Shown: positions 56,638-64,000 of the stretch, piece after piece | How the letters are laid out: every line of letters starts with the position of its first letter | How positions within the stretch are numbered: the stretch's first letter is position 1 | From: DATLLJ01 sp035537875 | GTDB taxonomy: Bacteria; Acidobacteriota; Vicinamibacteria; Vicinamibacterales; CAVVIG01 | Assembly (NCBI GenBank): GCA_035537875.1 | Contig: DATLLJ010000108.1 | Location: 47,927 to 111,926 of the forward strand | Direction: 5' to 3' | Length of the DNA: 64,000 nt | Translations under genes and position numbers: made by a program | Notes under the pieces: model-generated | The model's input: the letters and a program-made list of their open reading frames with translations, nothing else | Told to the model about the DNA's origin: nothing | The model's database searches: none

Positions 56638-57960
56638 TCAGCGCCTTCCCAGCGCCCTTTGGAGGGCTGCGCTCGCAGTCAGGATCGCCGCTTGCGCCGC
56701 GACCTGCTGCGCTTCCGCCTGGGCCACGGCTTCCGCCGAGCGCAGCAGGGACGTCACGTCGGTCAGGCCGGCTTCATAGCGATCGCGGATGATGCGCCGG
56801 CTTTCGCGCGCCTGCGCCACCGCGTCTCTGCCGACCGCATCGCTGGCGCGAGCAGCGTCGAGCCTCGCGGCGGCGGCGTGCACGTCCAGTCGCGCTGCGG
56901 TCTCGACCTTCGTGCGTTCGAGCGCGCTTCGCGCGGCTCGCTCGTCGGCCTCGGTGAGGCGCGCCTTGTCGGCAAATCCGTTGAACACGTTCACGCGCGC
57001 GACCGCTCCCACAATCCAACCAGAGGATCGACTGTTCCAAACGCTGCCGTTCAACTCCCAGCCGCCCTGCGCCGACACCTGCGGGAGGAACGTCGCGCGT
57101 GCAGCCGTCTGGCTTGCGCCGGCCAGCCGCTCCTGGAGAACTGCGAGCGCCACATCGGGCCGGTGCTCAATCGCCTCCATTTCAAGCCGCGCGAGGTCGG
57201 TGACGTCGATCATCGTGACCGCAGGAGCTGGTTCGAGCAGAAAAACCTCGCCGAGTGACACGCCCATCAGCTGATTGAGCCGCGCGCGGGCAATGCGCTC
57301 ATCGGACGCTGCGACAATCTGCTGTTCGCGCGCTCGGGAAAGGTGCACGTCGATCTGAAGGACGTCCGCGTCGGTCACGAGCCCCGCATCCCGGCGGTTG
57401 CCGGCGAGCTCCCGATCAGCCCGCGCCGTTTCTACCGCCGCGTCGGCGGACCGGCGTGTACCGGCGGCTGCGAGCACACGTCCGTAAGCGTCGGTCACGC
57501 TCGCGGCCAAGTCATGGTCCACCACCTGCCGAGTGGCGCTCGCCATCTCGTGACCGATACCTGCCACCGTGACGTTGGCCCGCGCGACACCATCGAACAC
57601 GGGCTGCTCGACCGTCACTGCGGAGCGAAAGTTGTCGAGAGCGGCGGGGTGATTGAGCGCGCCGAGGGCGAAGTCGGCAGCCGTGAACTGCCGCTGGGCC
57701 AGCAACGAGCTGAAGACGAAGACCGGCTGGTTGCCGCGCTGCCACGACTCGGCGAAGTCCACTCGGGGCCAGTAGCCCGCGCGTGCCTGGGTGACGCGCT
57801 GTGCCGCTTCGCGCTCCGCCGCCGCGCTGCTGCCAGCATCAGGGTTCTGCGTGCGGGCGAGGGCGATCGCGTCCGTCAGGCTCAACGGGGTTTGGGCTGA
57901 AGCCGGCATGGCCAGCCCGAGGACTGCCAGAAGCAGGTAGGTCGATGAACGACGCAGCAT
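56638..57960 (-). CDS. TolC-family outer-membrane efflux protein
   Basis: From ATG 57960 the product has 440 residues: signal MLRRSSTYLLLAVLGLAM with cleavage near SAQ, then the OEP repeats (LSLTDAIALARTQNPD, AARATFLPQVSAQGGWEL, GAVARVNVFNGFADKARLTE) and long coiled-coil helices. It is the first gene of the leftward RND operon. The frame extends upstream, but into the divergent promoter. Confidence 0.93.
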   Translation of the reverse strand: MLRRSSTYLLLAVLGLAMPASAQTPLSLTDAIALARTQNPDAGSSAAAEREAAQRVTQARAGYWPRVDFAESWQRGNQPVFVFSSLLAQRQFTAADFALGALNHPAALDNFRSAVTVEQPVFDGVARANVTVAGIGHEMASATRQVVDHDLAASVTDAYGRVLAAAGTRRSADAAVETARADRELAGNRRDAGLVTDADVLQIDVHLSRAREQQIVAASDERIARARLNQLMGVSLGEVFLLEPAPAVTMIDVTDLARLEMEAIEHRPDVALAVLQERLAGASQTAARATFLPQVSAQGGWELNGSVWNSRSSGWIVGAVARVNVFNGFADKARLTEADERAARSALERTKVETAARLDVHAAAARLDAARASDAVGRDAVAQARESRRIIRDRYEAGLTDVTSLLRSAEAVAQAEAQQVAAQAAILTASAALQRALGRR

Positions 57961-58129
57961 CTCGCTCACAAGAGATTCAGGAGACCGCCGATGGTGACAG
58001 ATGCGGTCCCGTGGCCTTCGAGCCGTCTTAGCCCGACCATGCCATCGGCACTTCGGAGGCAAGCATTGGCTCTCCGCGGTTCCGATATAGCAGGCCTTGC
58101 GACGTATCATCCCCTTTGGCGGACGATCC

Positions 58130-58801
58130 ATGAAACAGAGCATGCTGCCGAGCCAGACGAGCAGCCGGCGTGTCACCAACGCCAAGAAACGGAATCCTCT
58201 AGAAGCAGACCGGTCAACGGACGGAGTGCGGGACGAATACGCGGATCTCGTCCGCTCGGCCGCCATGGGGGATGCGGCGGCGCTCGACCGGCTCTTGATG
58301 CGGGCACAGGAAGTCGCTTGGCGATTCAGTACGTCCGTGTGTGGTCATGCCGACGATGCCGAGGATGCGATGCAGGAGGCGTTGATCAAAACCTATCGGT
58401 ACGTTGGACATATCCGGGACCCTGGCGCGTTCAGACCGTGGCTGTATCGCACGGTGCGCAACGCCTGCCTGATGGGGCGGCGGAAGCGGGCGGGCGAACC
58501 GACCCGGCTGCGCTCGCTCGACGAGGTGGCCGGAATTACTCATCCGATGCGCATCGACGCGCCCGATCCCGGGAAGAACCCAGAGCAGTTGGCGGACAAC
58601 GCCGCACTTCGTCGTCGCTTGCGGGGAGCCTTGCGCACGTTACCTGCACCCTATCGCGTCATCGTGTTCCTGCGAGAGATGGAGGGCCTGTCGACCCGTG
58701 AAGTCGCCAAGGTGATGGGAATGTCCGAAGACAACGTCAAGACCCGCCTGCATCGCGCGCGAGTCCAGCTTCAAGCCGCTCTCCACGAAGATCGGCAATG
58801 A
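58130..58801 (+). CDS. ECF-type sigma factor divergent from the RND operon
   Basis: From ATG 58130 the product has 223 residues. Region 2: CGHADDAEDAMQEALIKTYR and RTVRNACLMGRRKRAG; region 4: LSTREVAKVMGMSEDNVKTR then LHRARVQLQAALHED. The stop overlaps the anti-sigma ATG (ATGA), the usual paired layout. It lies back-to-back with tolC, so it may activate the pump under envelope or toxic stress (inference). The N-terminal 30 residues are an unusual basic extension. Confidence 0.92.
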   Translation: MKQSMLPSQTSSRRVTNAKKRNPLEADRSTDGVRDEYADLVRSAAMGDAAALDRLLMRAQEVAWRFSTSVCGHADDAEDAMQEALIKTYRYVGHIRDPGAFRPWLYRTVRNACLMGRRKRAGEPTRLRSLDEVAGITHPMRIDAPDPGKNPEQLADNAALRRRLRGALRTLPAPYRVIVFLREMEGLSTREVAKVMGMSEDNVKTRLHRARVQLQAALHEDRQ

Positions 58802-59118
58802 CCGTTCAGGCTCGCCCGTCTGCCCGTTGTCGCAAGCTGCTGCTGGAACTGTCGCGATATCTCGACGACGAGTTGACGCCCGCCCGACGTCGAGCGGTCG
58901 GACAGCACGTCGCCGCATGTGAATGCTGCGGGACAATGGCCGCGCGTCTGCAAAAGACTGTGGCGGCGTGCCGCGCGGAAGGCGGCAGGCGTCCGCCCCG
59001 CGATGTGATATTGCGCGCGGCAGATCAGATCAGGGTGCTGATCGCAGAAGACACAGCGGCGCCGAGGAGTGTCACGGGGCATCGAAGTGCACGTAGCACA
59101 AAAGGGGAGTCGCGATGA
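58798..59118 (+). CDS. Zinc-finger (zf-HC2-like) anti-sigma protein
   Basis: The 106-residue product has CRKLLLELSRYLDDELTPAR then GQHVAACECCGTM: the H-x3-C-x2-C zinc site with the leading cysteine of the zf-HC2/ASD fold. It overlaps the sigma gene. No membrane helix follows, so it is a soluble anti-sigma or ZAS-type redox switch that releases the sigma factor on oxidation (inference). Confidence 0.85.
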   Translation: MTVQARPSARCRKLLLELSRYLDDELTPARRRAVGQHVAACECCGTMAARLQKTVAACRAEGGRRPPRDVILRAADQIRVLIAEDTAAPRSVTGHRSARSTKGESR

Positions 59119-59635
59119 GAGGCTCGTGCGGCTCCATTCCGTCACGAGTATGAGGAACACGCCGGTGCTATGCTGGTACCAGTGCAGCTCGTCAAGACCC
59201 TCGCGCCGCTTCTTCTTATCGTCAGCGGCGCGATGCCGCAACCGGTCGCGCATGTGGATGGTGTCGACGTTGGCAGTGTTCGCGCGATCCAACGACCAGT
59301 CGCCGTCACGCTCGCCCGGGGGCTTCGGTCCGCCGATGGGATAGTGCTCACGAGAGACAGCATTAAAGTCGACGATGCCGGGCGTCCGAATCACATCCAC
59401 TTCGGCGCGCCCACTGCGCGAGATGGGATTTCACCGCCCGGGCCCTACGGCGCGTTGATCTCGCGAGGCGCCTCTGCACGACGCTTGGCTTCACGTAATT
59501 CAGCGTCGCTCCGCGGTCCTCCCCCCACGATCTGACCGGCCCGTTCGTGAGGCGCGCGACGCCCGGACGCTCTTCGAACTCTGCCGCTCGACATCCTCTT
59601 GCCCTCGACCGACAGGAGTCGAGGGGGGAAGGCGA
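59119..59635. other. 517-base gap with only one doubtful short frame
   Basis: A frame at 59170-59535 (plus, 121 codons) starts with a signal-like MLVPVQLVKTLAPLLLIVSG, but its only ribosome-site match (GAGGAA) lies 12 bases from the ATG, and its latter half looks random. No family is recognisable, and long frames on the minus strand look no better. I call no gene here. Confidence 0.4.
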
Positions 59636-61387
59636 GTGAGTGCAGCCAACAGCATGCATGCATACGACCTGATCCTGACGCTGTCCGGAAGCCTCGGCGC
59701 TGCCCTCGCACTGGGCTTTATCACCCAGCGCCTCGGGCTCTCGCCGATTGTTGGTTACCTCCTGGCGGGCACGCTGGTGGGGCCGCACACGCCCGGCTTC
59801 GTCGCCGACGCGGCGCTGGCCGAGCAACTGGCGGAAATCGGCGTCATTCTGCTGATGTTCGGCGTCGGCCTTCAATTCCACATCGAAGAACTGCTCGCCG
59901 TACGGCATGTCGCGGTTCCCGGAGCTGTCGCTCAGAGTGCCGTGGCCACTCTGTTGGGCGCACTTCTCGCTCGGGCGTTTGGCTGGAGCTGGTCTGCCGG
60001 CTTGATTTTCGGAATGGCGCTGGCCGTTGCAAGCACCGTCGTTCTCGTGCGCGTCCTGTCGGACAACAACGATCTGCATACCCAGGCGGGCCACATCGCA
60101 GTCGGTTGGCTGGTGGTCGAGGACCTGTTCACCGTCGTGGCCTTGGTGCTGCTTCCGGCGCTGTTTGGTACTGCGACCACCGAGACGCCGCTGTGGATGG
60201 CTCTCGGACTCACCGCGGTCAAGGTGACCGCCCTCGTTGCGTTCACGGCTATCGTGGGCACGAGAGTGATTCCGCGAGTACTGGACTACATCGCGGACAC
60301 ACGGTCACGGGAGCTGTTCACGTTGACCGTGCTCGTGATCGCCCTCGGCATCGCGGTCGGGTCGGCCCTGATCTTCAGCGTCTCGATGGCCCTGGGTGCG
60401 TTTCTTGCCGGCATGGTGGTCGGGCGCTCCGACTACAGTTTGCGCGCGGCGTCCGAGGCACTGCCTATGCGAGACGCCTTTGCGGTGCTGTTTTTTGTCT
60501 CGGTCGGGATGCTCCTGGACCCGGGCGCTTTGATCGCGTCTCCCGGTCTCGTGATCGGTGCCCTGGCGGTGGTGCTGATCGGCAAACCGCTCGTCGCACT
60601 CTTGTTGGTGTGGGCGTTGAGATTTCCGTTCAGGGTGGCGCTGACCGTTGGTATCGCGCTGGCGCAGATAGGAGAGTTCTCGTTCATTCTCGCGACGATT
60701 GGCCGAGAACTCGGCGTGCTCACGACCGGGGCGACGAACGCGCTCGTCGCAACGTCAATCGCGTCGATCATCCTCAATCCTCTGGCGTACCGGACGATTC
60801 GGCCCATTGAGCGCTGGCTGGGTGGGCGCCCGCGTCTATGGGCACTGTTGAATCGCGAACGGACGATCCCCTCCAACCTGAACCCCCCCGTCAAAGCGCG
60901 CACGGGCGATCCAGCCCACCGGGCCATTGTGATTGGGTTCGGCCCAACTGGCCGGACGGTGGTGCGGTTGCTCCGTGACAACGGCATCGCACCGACGGTG
61001 ATCGACTTGAACATGGACTCGGTCCGCGCCCTGCGGCAGGAAGGGATCGATGCGATCTATGGCGATGCGTCGCGCCCTGAAACGCTCGAGGCTGCTGGAA
61101 TCGGGAAGGCAGGTACGCTCATCCTCGGGTCTGCCGGCATGGCCAATAGCGCTGACGTCATTCGCACAGGTCGTGCGATCAACCCGCACGTCAAGGTTCT
61201 CGCACGAGCGTCGTATCTGCGTGACGTTCCGTCTTTGAAGCAGGCGGGTGCGAACAGCGTGTACTCCGGCGAGGGGGAAGTGGCCCTCGCCTTCATTGAG
61301 GACATCCTCGACGGTTTGGGAGCGACACCCGAACAGATCGACCGCGAACGTGCGCGGGCGCACGACGAGTTGTCTGGCGGAGCGTGA
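59636..61387 (+). CDS. CPA2 K+/H+ antiporter with TrkA-N domain (Kef/YbaL type)
   Basis: The 583-residue product has about 12 membrane helices (ILTLSGSLGAALALGFITQR, GIALAQIGEFSFILATIGRE). A cytosolic Rossmann TrkA-N domain from about 425 begins HRAIVIGFGPTGRTVVRLLR and continues IYGDASRPETLEAAGI. This is the KefB/YbaL layout: potassium or sodium exchange for protons gated by nucleotide or glutathione. GTG 59636 has GGGGGGAAGG upstream; ATG 59654 is the alternative. No TrkA-C domain. Confidence 0.93.
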   Translation: MSAANSMHAYDLILTLSGSLGAALALGFITQRLGLSPIVGYLLAGTLVGPHTPGFVADAALAEQLAEIGVILLMFGVGLQFHIEELLAVRHVAVPGAVAQSAVATLLGALLARAFGWSWSAGLIFGMALAVASTVVLVRVLSDNNDLHTQAGHIAVGWLVVEDLFTVVALVLLPALFGTATTETPLWMALGLTAVKVTALVAFTAIVGTRVIPRVLDYIADTRSRELFTLTVLVIALGIAVGSALIFSVSMALGAFLAGMVVGRSDYSLRAASEALPMRDAFAVLFFVSVGMLLDPGALIASPGLVIGALAVVLIGKPLVALLLVWALRFPFRVALTVGIALAQIGEFSFILATIGRELGVLTTGATNALVATSIASIILNPLAYRTIRPIERWLGGRPRLWALLNRERTIPSNLNPPVKARTGDPAHRAIVIGFGPTGRTVVRLLRDNGIAPTVIDLNMDSVRALRQEGIDAIYGDASRPETLEAAGIGKAGTLILGSAGMANSADVIRTGRAINPHVKVLARASYLRDVPSLKQAGANSVYSGEGEVALAFIEDILDGLGATPEQIDRERARAHDELSGGA

Positions 61388-61613
61388 CGATTCCGAGTCG
61401 CCGTTTTCGGCGAAGTGGACGCATGAGCCGGTGCCAATTGTCCCACCTCATCGCCGAACAGGTGCCGGCCTTCCGCCGGTTGCCCCGGAAAGCCAGCCAT
61501 AGTGGAACCGTTCCTCCGTAGCGGGCCGGGATCGGTGATGATGTCTGTGATCTAGTGAGCCGCGATCACAGTTGAACGTGCACGTCTGAAACACGGCGCA
61601 ACGGGAGGCAGAG

Positions 61614-64000
61614 ATGACGGCGTGGATTCGTTGGTTCGACGACATCGGAATGCAAGATGTGCCAGTCGTGGGCGGCAAGAACGCCTCTCTCGGCGAAATG
61701 CGCAGGGCACTGACGCCGCTCGGCATCCGAACGCCCGACGGGTTTGCGACCACTGCGGATGCGTACCGGGCGTTCGTGAGCGCCGCCGGCCTCGGGCAGG
61801 TGCTCAAGGAGGCCCTTGGGCATCTGGATATCAACGACATCGACAGTCTGCAGACTGCTGGCGGGCGCGTCCGGTCTGCCATCCTCGCGGCGGAATTGCC
61901 GATCGAGCTTGTACAGGGAGTGTCCGACGCCTATCACCGGCTCGAGGCGCAGAACGGCTTGAACTGCGACGTGGCGGTGCGCAGCAGCGCGACGGCAGAA
62001 GACCTCCCCGATGCGAGCTTCGCCGGTCAGCAGGAGACCTTTCTCAATATCCACGGCGTGACCATGCTTCTCGATGCGGTGCGGCGGTGCTATGCATCGC
62101 TGTTCACCGACCGCGCCATCGTCTATCGAGTGCATCACGGCTACGACCACATGCAGGTGGCGTTGTCGGTGGCCGTGCAGAAAATGGTGCGGTCCGATCT
62201 TGCCTCCGCGGGTGTGATGTTCTCTATTGATACGGAGACCGGCTTCCCCAACGCTGTCCTCGTGAACGGCGCCTACGGGCTCGGCGAAAGCGTTGTGCAG
62301 GGCACCGTGAACCCGGACGAGTTCTACGTCTTCAAGCCCACGCTCGCCAAGGGATTCCGCCCGATCCTGCAGAAGAAGCTCGGGACGAAGGAGTTCAAGC
62401 TCGTCTACGAGGAGGGTGGCACCCGGCAGACCCGCAGCGTTCCGGTGGCGGCGGAGGATCGCGAGCGGTTCGTTTTGTCGGACGCTGAGATCCTCACCCT
62501 GGCGCGGTGGGCGATGCTCGTGGAGGATCATTATTCTGGCCTTCGGGGCCTGCCGACGCCGATGGACATCGAGTGGGCGAAAGACGGCCGCACGGGCGAG
62601 TTGTTTCTCGTGCAGGCCCGCCCAGAAACCGTGCACGCGCAGCGGGATCCGCTCGTGCTGGAGCGCTTTCACCTCGAGGCCCGCGGCGAGGTACTTGCGA
62701 AGGGCGGAAGCGTGGGCGAGAAGATCGGCCAGGGCTCTGCGCGCACCATCCGTTCGGCGGCCGACCTGGAGCAACTGCAGCAGGGCGAGGTACTCGTCAC
62801 GGAGATGACCGACCCCGACTGGGAGCCGGTTATGAAGCGGGCAGCAGCCGTCGTCACCGATCGCGGGGGCCGCACGTGCCACGCGGCGATCGTGAGCCGC
62901 GAGCTTGGTATCCCGGCCATTGTCGGCACCGGCACCGGCACGTCCTCCGTCAAGACGGGCGAGGAGGTGACGGTGTCATGTGCGGAAGGCGAAGAGGGAT
63001 TCGTCTATCGCGGGCGGCTGCTCATACGCGTCGAGCGGACCAATCTGGCTGACGTGCCGAGCCCGCGTACGCACATCATGATGAACGTCGCGAACCCGGC
63101 GGAGGCTTTCTCGCTGTCGTTTCTGCCGAACGACGGCGTGGGCCTGGCGCGGCTCGAATTCATCATCAGCAATTATGTGCGCACGCACCCGATGGCGCTG
63201 CTGCGGCCGGGCCAGGTGACAGACGTGAAGGAGCGGCGGGAAATCGAGCGCCTCACGCGCGGATATTCGGACAAGGGACAGTACTTTGTCGACCGCCTGG
63301 CTGAGGGCGTGGCGATGATTGCGGCCGCGTTCTGGCCGAAGGACGTCATCGTCCGGCTGTCGGACTTCAAGACGAACGAGTACGCCGGGCTGCTGGGCGG
63401 CGCAGCCTTCGAACCGAAAGAAGAGAATCCGATGCTCGGCTTCCGCGGAGCCTCGCGCTACTACGACGAGCGCTATCGTGAGGGCTTCGCCCTCGAGTGC
63501 CGTGCCGTGCGGAAGGTACGCGAGGACATGGGCCTGGAGAACGTGAAGCTGATGGTGCCTTTCTGCAGGACCGTCGAGGAGGGCCGCCAGGTGCTTGCGG
63601 AGATGGCCGGCAACGGCCTCGTGCAAGGCGAGCGCGGCCTCGAGGTCTACGTCATGTGCGAGATTCCCAGCAACGTGACATTGGCCAAGGAGTTTGCTGA
63701 GGTGTTCGACGGCTTTTCGATCGGCAGCAACGATTTGACGCAGCTTGTGCTCGGCGTGGACCGCGATTCCGAGCTCGTCGCACACCTGTTCGACGAGCGC
63801 AACGAGGCCGTCAAGCGGACAATCGCGCAGGTGATTGCCGCCGCGCACGCTGCCGGGCGGAAGATCGGCATCTGCGGACAGGCGCCGAGCGATTACCCGG
63901 AGTTCGCGCGTTTCCTCGTTGCCGAGGGCATCGACAGCATCTCGCTGAACCCCGATTCCGTGCTCAAGACGATACTGGCTATCTCAGAGCTGGAGTCGGC
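61614..64000 (+). CDS. ppsA: Phosphoenolpyruvate synthase, 3' end off window
   Basis: From ATG 61614, with GGGAGG upstream, 795 codons are open to the right edge, close to the full family length of about 790-810. N-terminal ATP-grasp-like domain: GGKNASLGEMRRALTPLGIR, AVRSSATAEDLPDASFAGQQ. The phosphohistidine swivelling domain reads TDRGGRTCHAAIVSRELG with the catalytic His. The PEP-binding TIM barrel includes GLARLEFIISNYVR, GFRGASRYY, SIGSNDLTQLVLGVDRDS and GICGQAPSDYPEF. It makes PEP from pyruvate, ATP and water for gluconeogenesis. Confidence 0.96.
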   Translation, partial: MTAWIRWFDDIGMQDVPVVGGKNASLGEMRRALTPLGIRTPDGFATTADAYRAFVSAAGLGQVLKEALGHLDINDIDSLQTAGGRVRSAILAAELPIELVQGVSDAYHRLEAQNGLNCDVAVRSSATAEDLPDASFAGQQETFLNIHGVTMLLDAVRRCYASLFTDRAIVYRVHHGYDHMQVALSVAVQKMVRSDLASAGVMFSIDTETGFPNAVLVNGAYGLGESVVQGTVNPDEFYVFKPTLAKGFRPILQKKLGTKEFKLVYEEGGTRQTRSVPVAAEDRERFVLSDAEILTLARWAMLVEDHYSGLRGLPTPMDIEWAKDGRTGELFLVQARPETVHAQRDPLVLERFHLEARGEVLAKGGSVGEKIGQGSARTIRSAADLEQLQQGEVLVTEMTDPDWEPVMKRAAAVVTDRGGRTCHAAIVSRELGIPAIVGTGTGTSSVKTGEEVTVSCAEGEEGFVYRGRLLIRVERTNLADVPSPRTHIMMNVANPAEAFSLSFLPNDGVGLARLEFIISNYVRTHPMALLRPGQVTDVKERREIERLTRGYSDKGQYFVDRLAEGVAMIAAAFWPKDVIVRLSDFKTNEYAGLLGGAAFEPKEENPMLGFRGASRYYDERYREGFALECRAVRKVREDMGLENVKLMVPFCRTVEEGRQVLAEMAGNGLVQGERGLEVYVMCEIPSNVTLAKEFAEVFDGFSIGSNDLTQLVLGVDRDSELVAHLFDERNEAVKRTIAQVIAAAHAAGRKIGICGQAPSDYPEFARFLVAEGIDSISLNPDSVLKTILAISELES

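Overview
This is a high-GC, gene-dense bacterial window, and every long gene has the strong GC3 bias expected of a high-GC genome. Many gene families here are typical of soil Acidobacteriota: an HTH-plus-TolB-propeller protein, a c-type-haem toroid protein, DUF481, DUF5777 and CHRD proteins, many secreted orphans, and ECF sigma factors beside RND pumps. I infer an acidobacterium, perhaps of the Vicinamibacteria, but no rRNA or marker gene is present to prove it. The cell is Gram-negative: it has TonB-receptor, TolC, RND and lipoprotein genes.

Layout. (1) 1-3.1 kb, leftward: a sulfur operon (ArsR-rhodanese regulator, MFS transporter, MBL-rhodanese enzyme) behind a perfect AT-rich palindrome. 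(2) 3.2-10.8 kb: orphan lipoproteins, a B12-binding-type radical SAM enzyme, a haem-motif toroid protein, a TIR-transmembrane protein, two tiny genes flanking a shared terminator, and several gene remnants. (3) 10.9-14.3 kb: a SIMPL protein, a CDP-alcohol phosphatidyltransferase/GtrA-fusion pair, and a peroxiredoxin whose catalytic cysteine codon is TGA followed by a SECIS-like hairpin, which is a probable selenoprotein. (4) 14.3-19.9 kb: a PA2779/PA2778-type pair in which the C39 peptidase carries a predicted beta-barrel tail, a methyltransferase, an H1-like protein and a lactate permease. (5) 20-23.1 kb: modABC divergent from an HTH-Mop regulator across repeated operator-like motifs.

(6) 23.2-34.7 kb: cell-envelope and metabolic singletons, a TonB receptor, and a receiver/histidine-kinase pair. 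(7) 34.8-41.7 kb: a YHS/HMBD copper-type P-ATPase, an HTH-propeller protein, and a TerC transporter behind a yybP-ykoY (Mn2+) riboswitch with a recognisable promoter. (8) 41.7-49.7 kb: an XRE-STAND regulator, then two units (RTX-repeat/DUF5777/CHRD/DUF2252, and epimerase/ECF sigma). A 79-bp upstream element that includes a palindrome is duplicated in front of both units, which suggests shared control. (9) 49.9-59.1 kb: a leftward TolC-MFP-RND-DUF302-ClC-orphan cluster divergent from an ECF sigma/anti-sigma pair. (10) 59.6-64 kb: a Kef-type antiporter and ppsA, which runs off the right edge.

There is no rRNA, complete tRNA, CRISPR array, IS element or phage gene. Small pseudogene scraps (3.8, 5.9, 8.1, 28.7, 44.2 and 49.8 kb) show ongoing gene loss by deletion.
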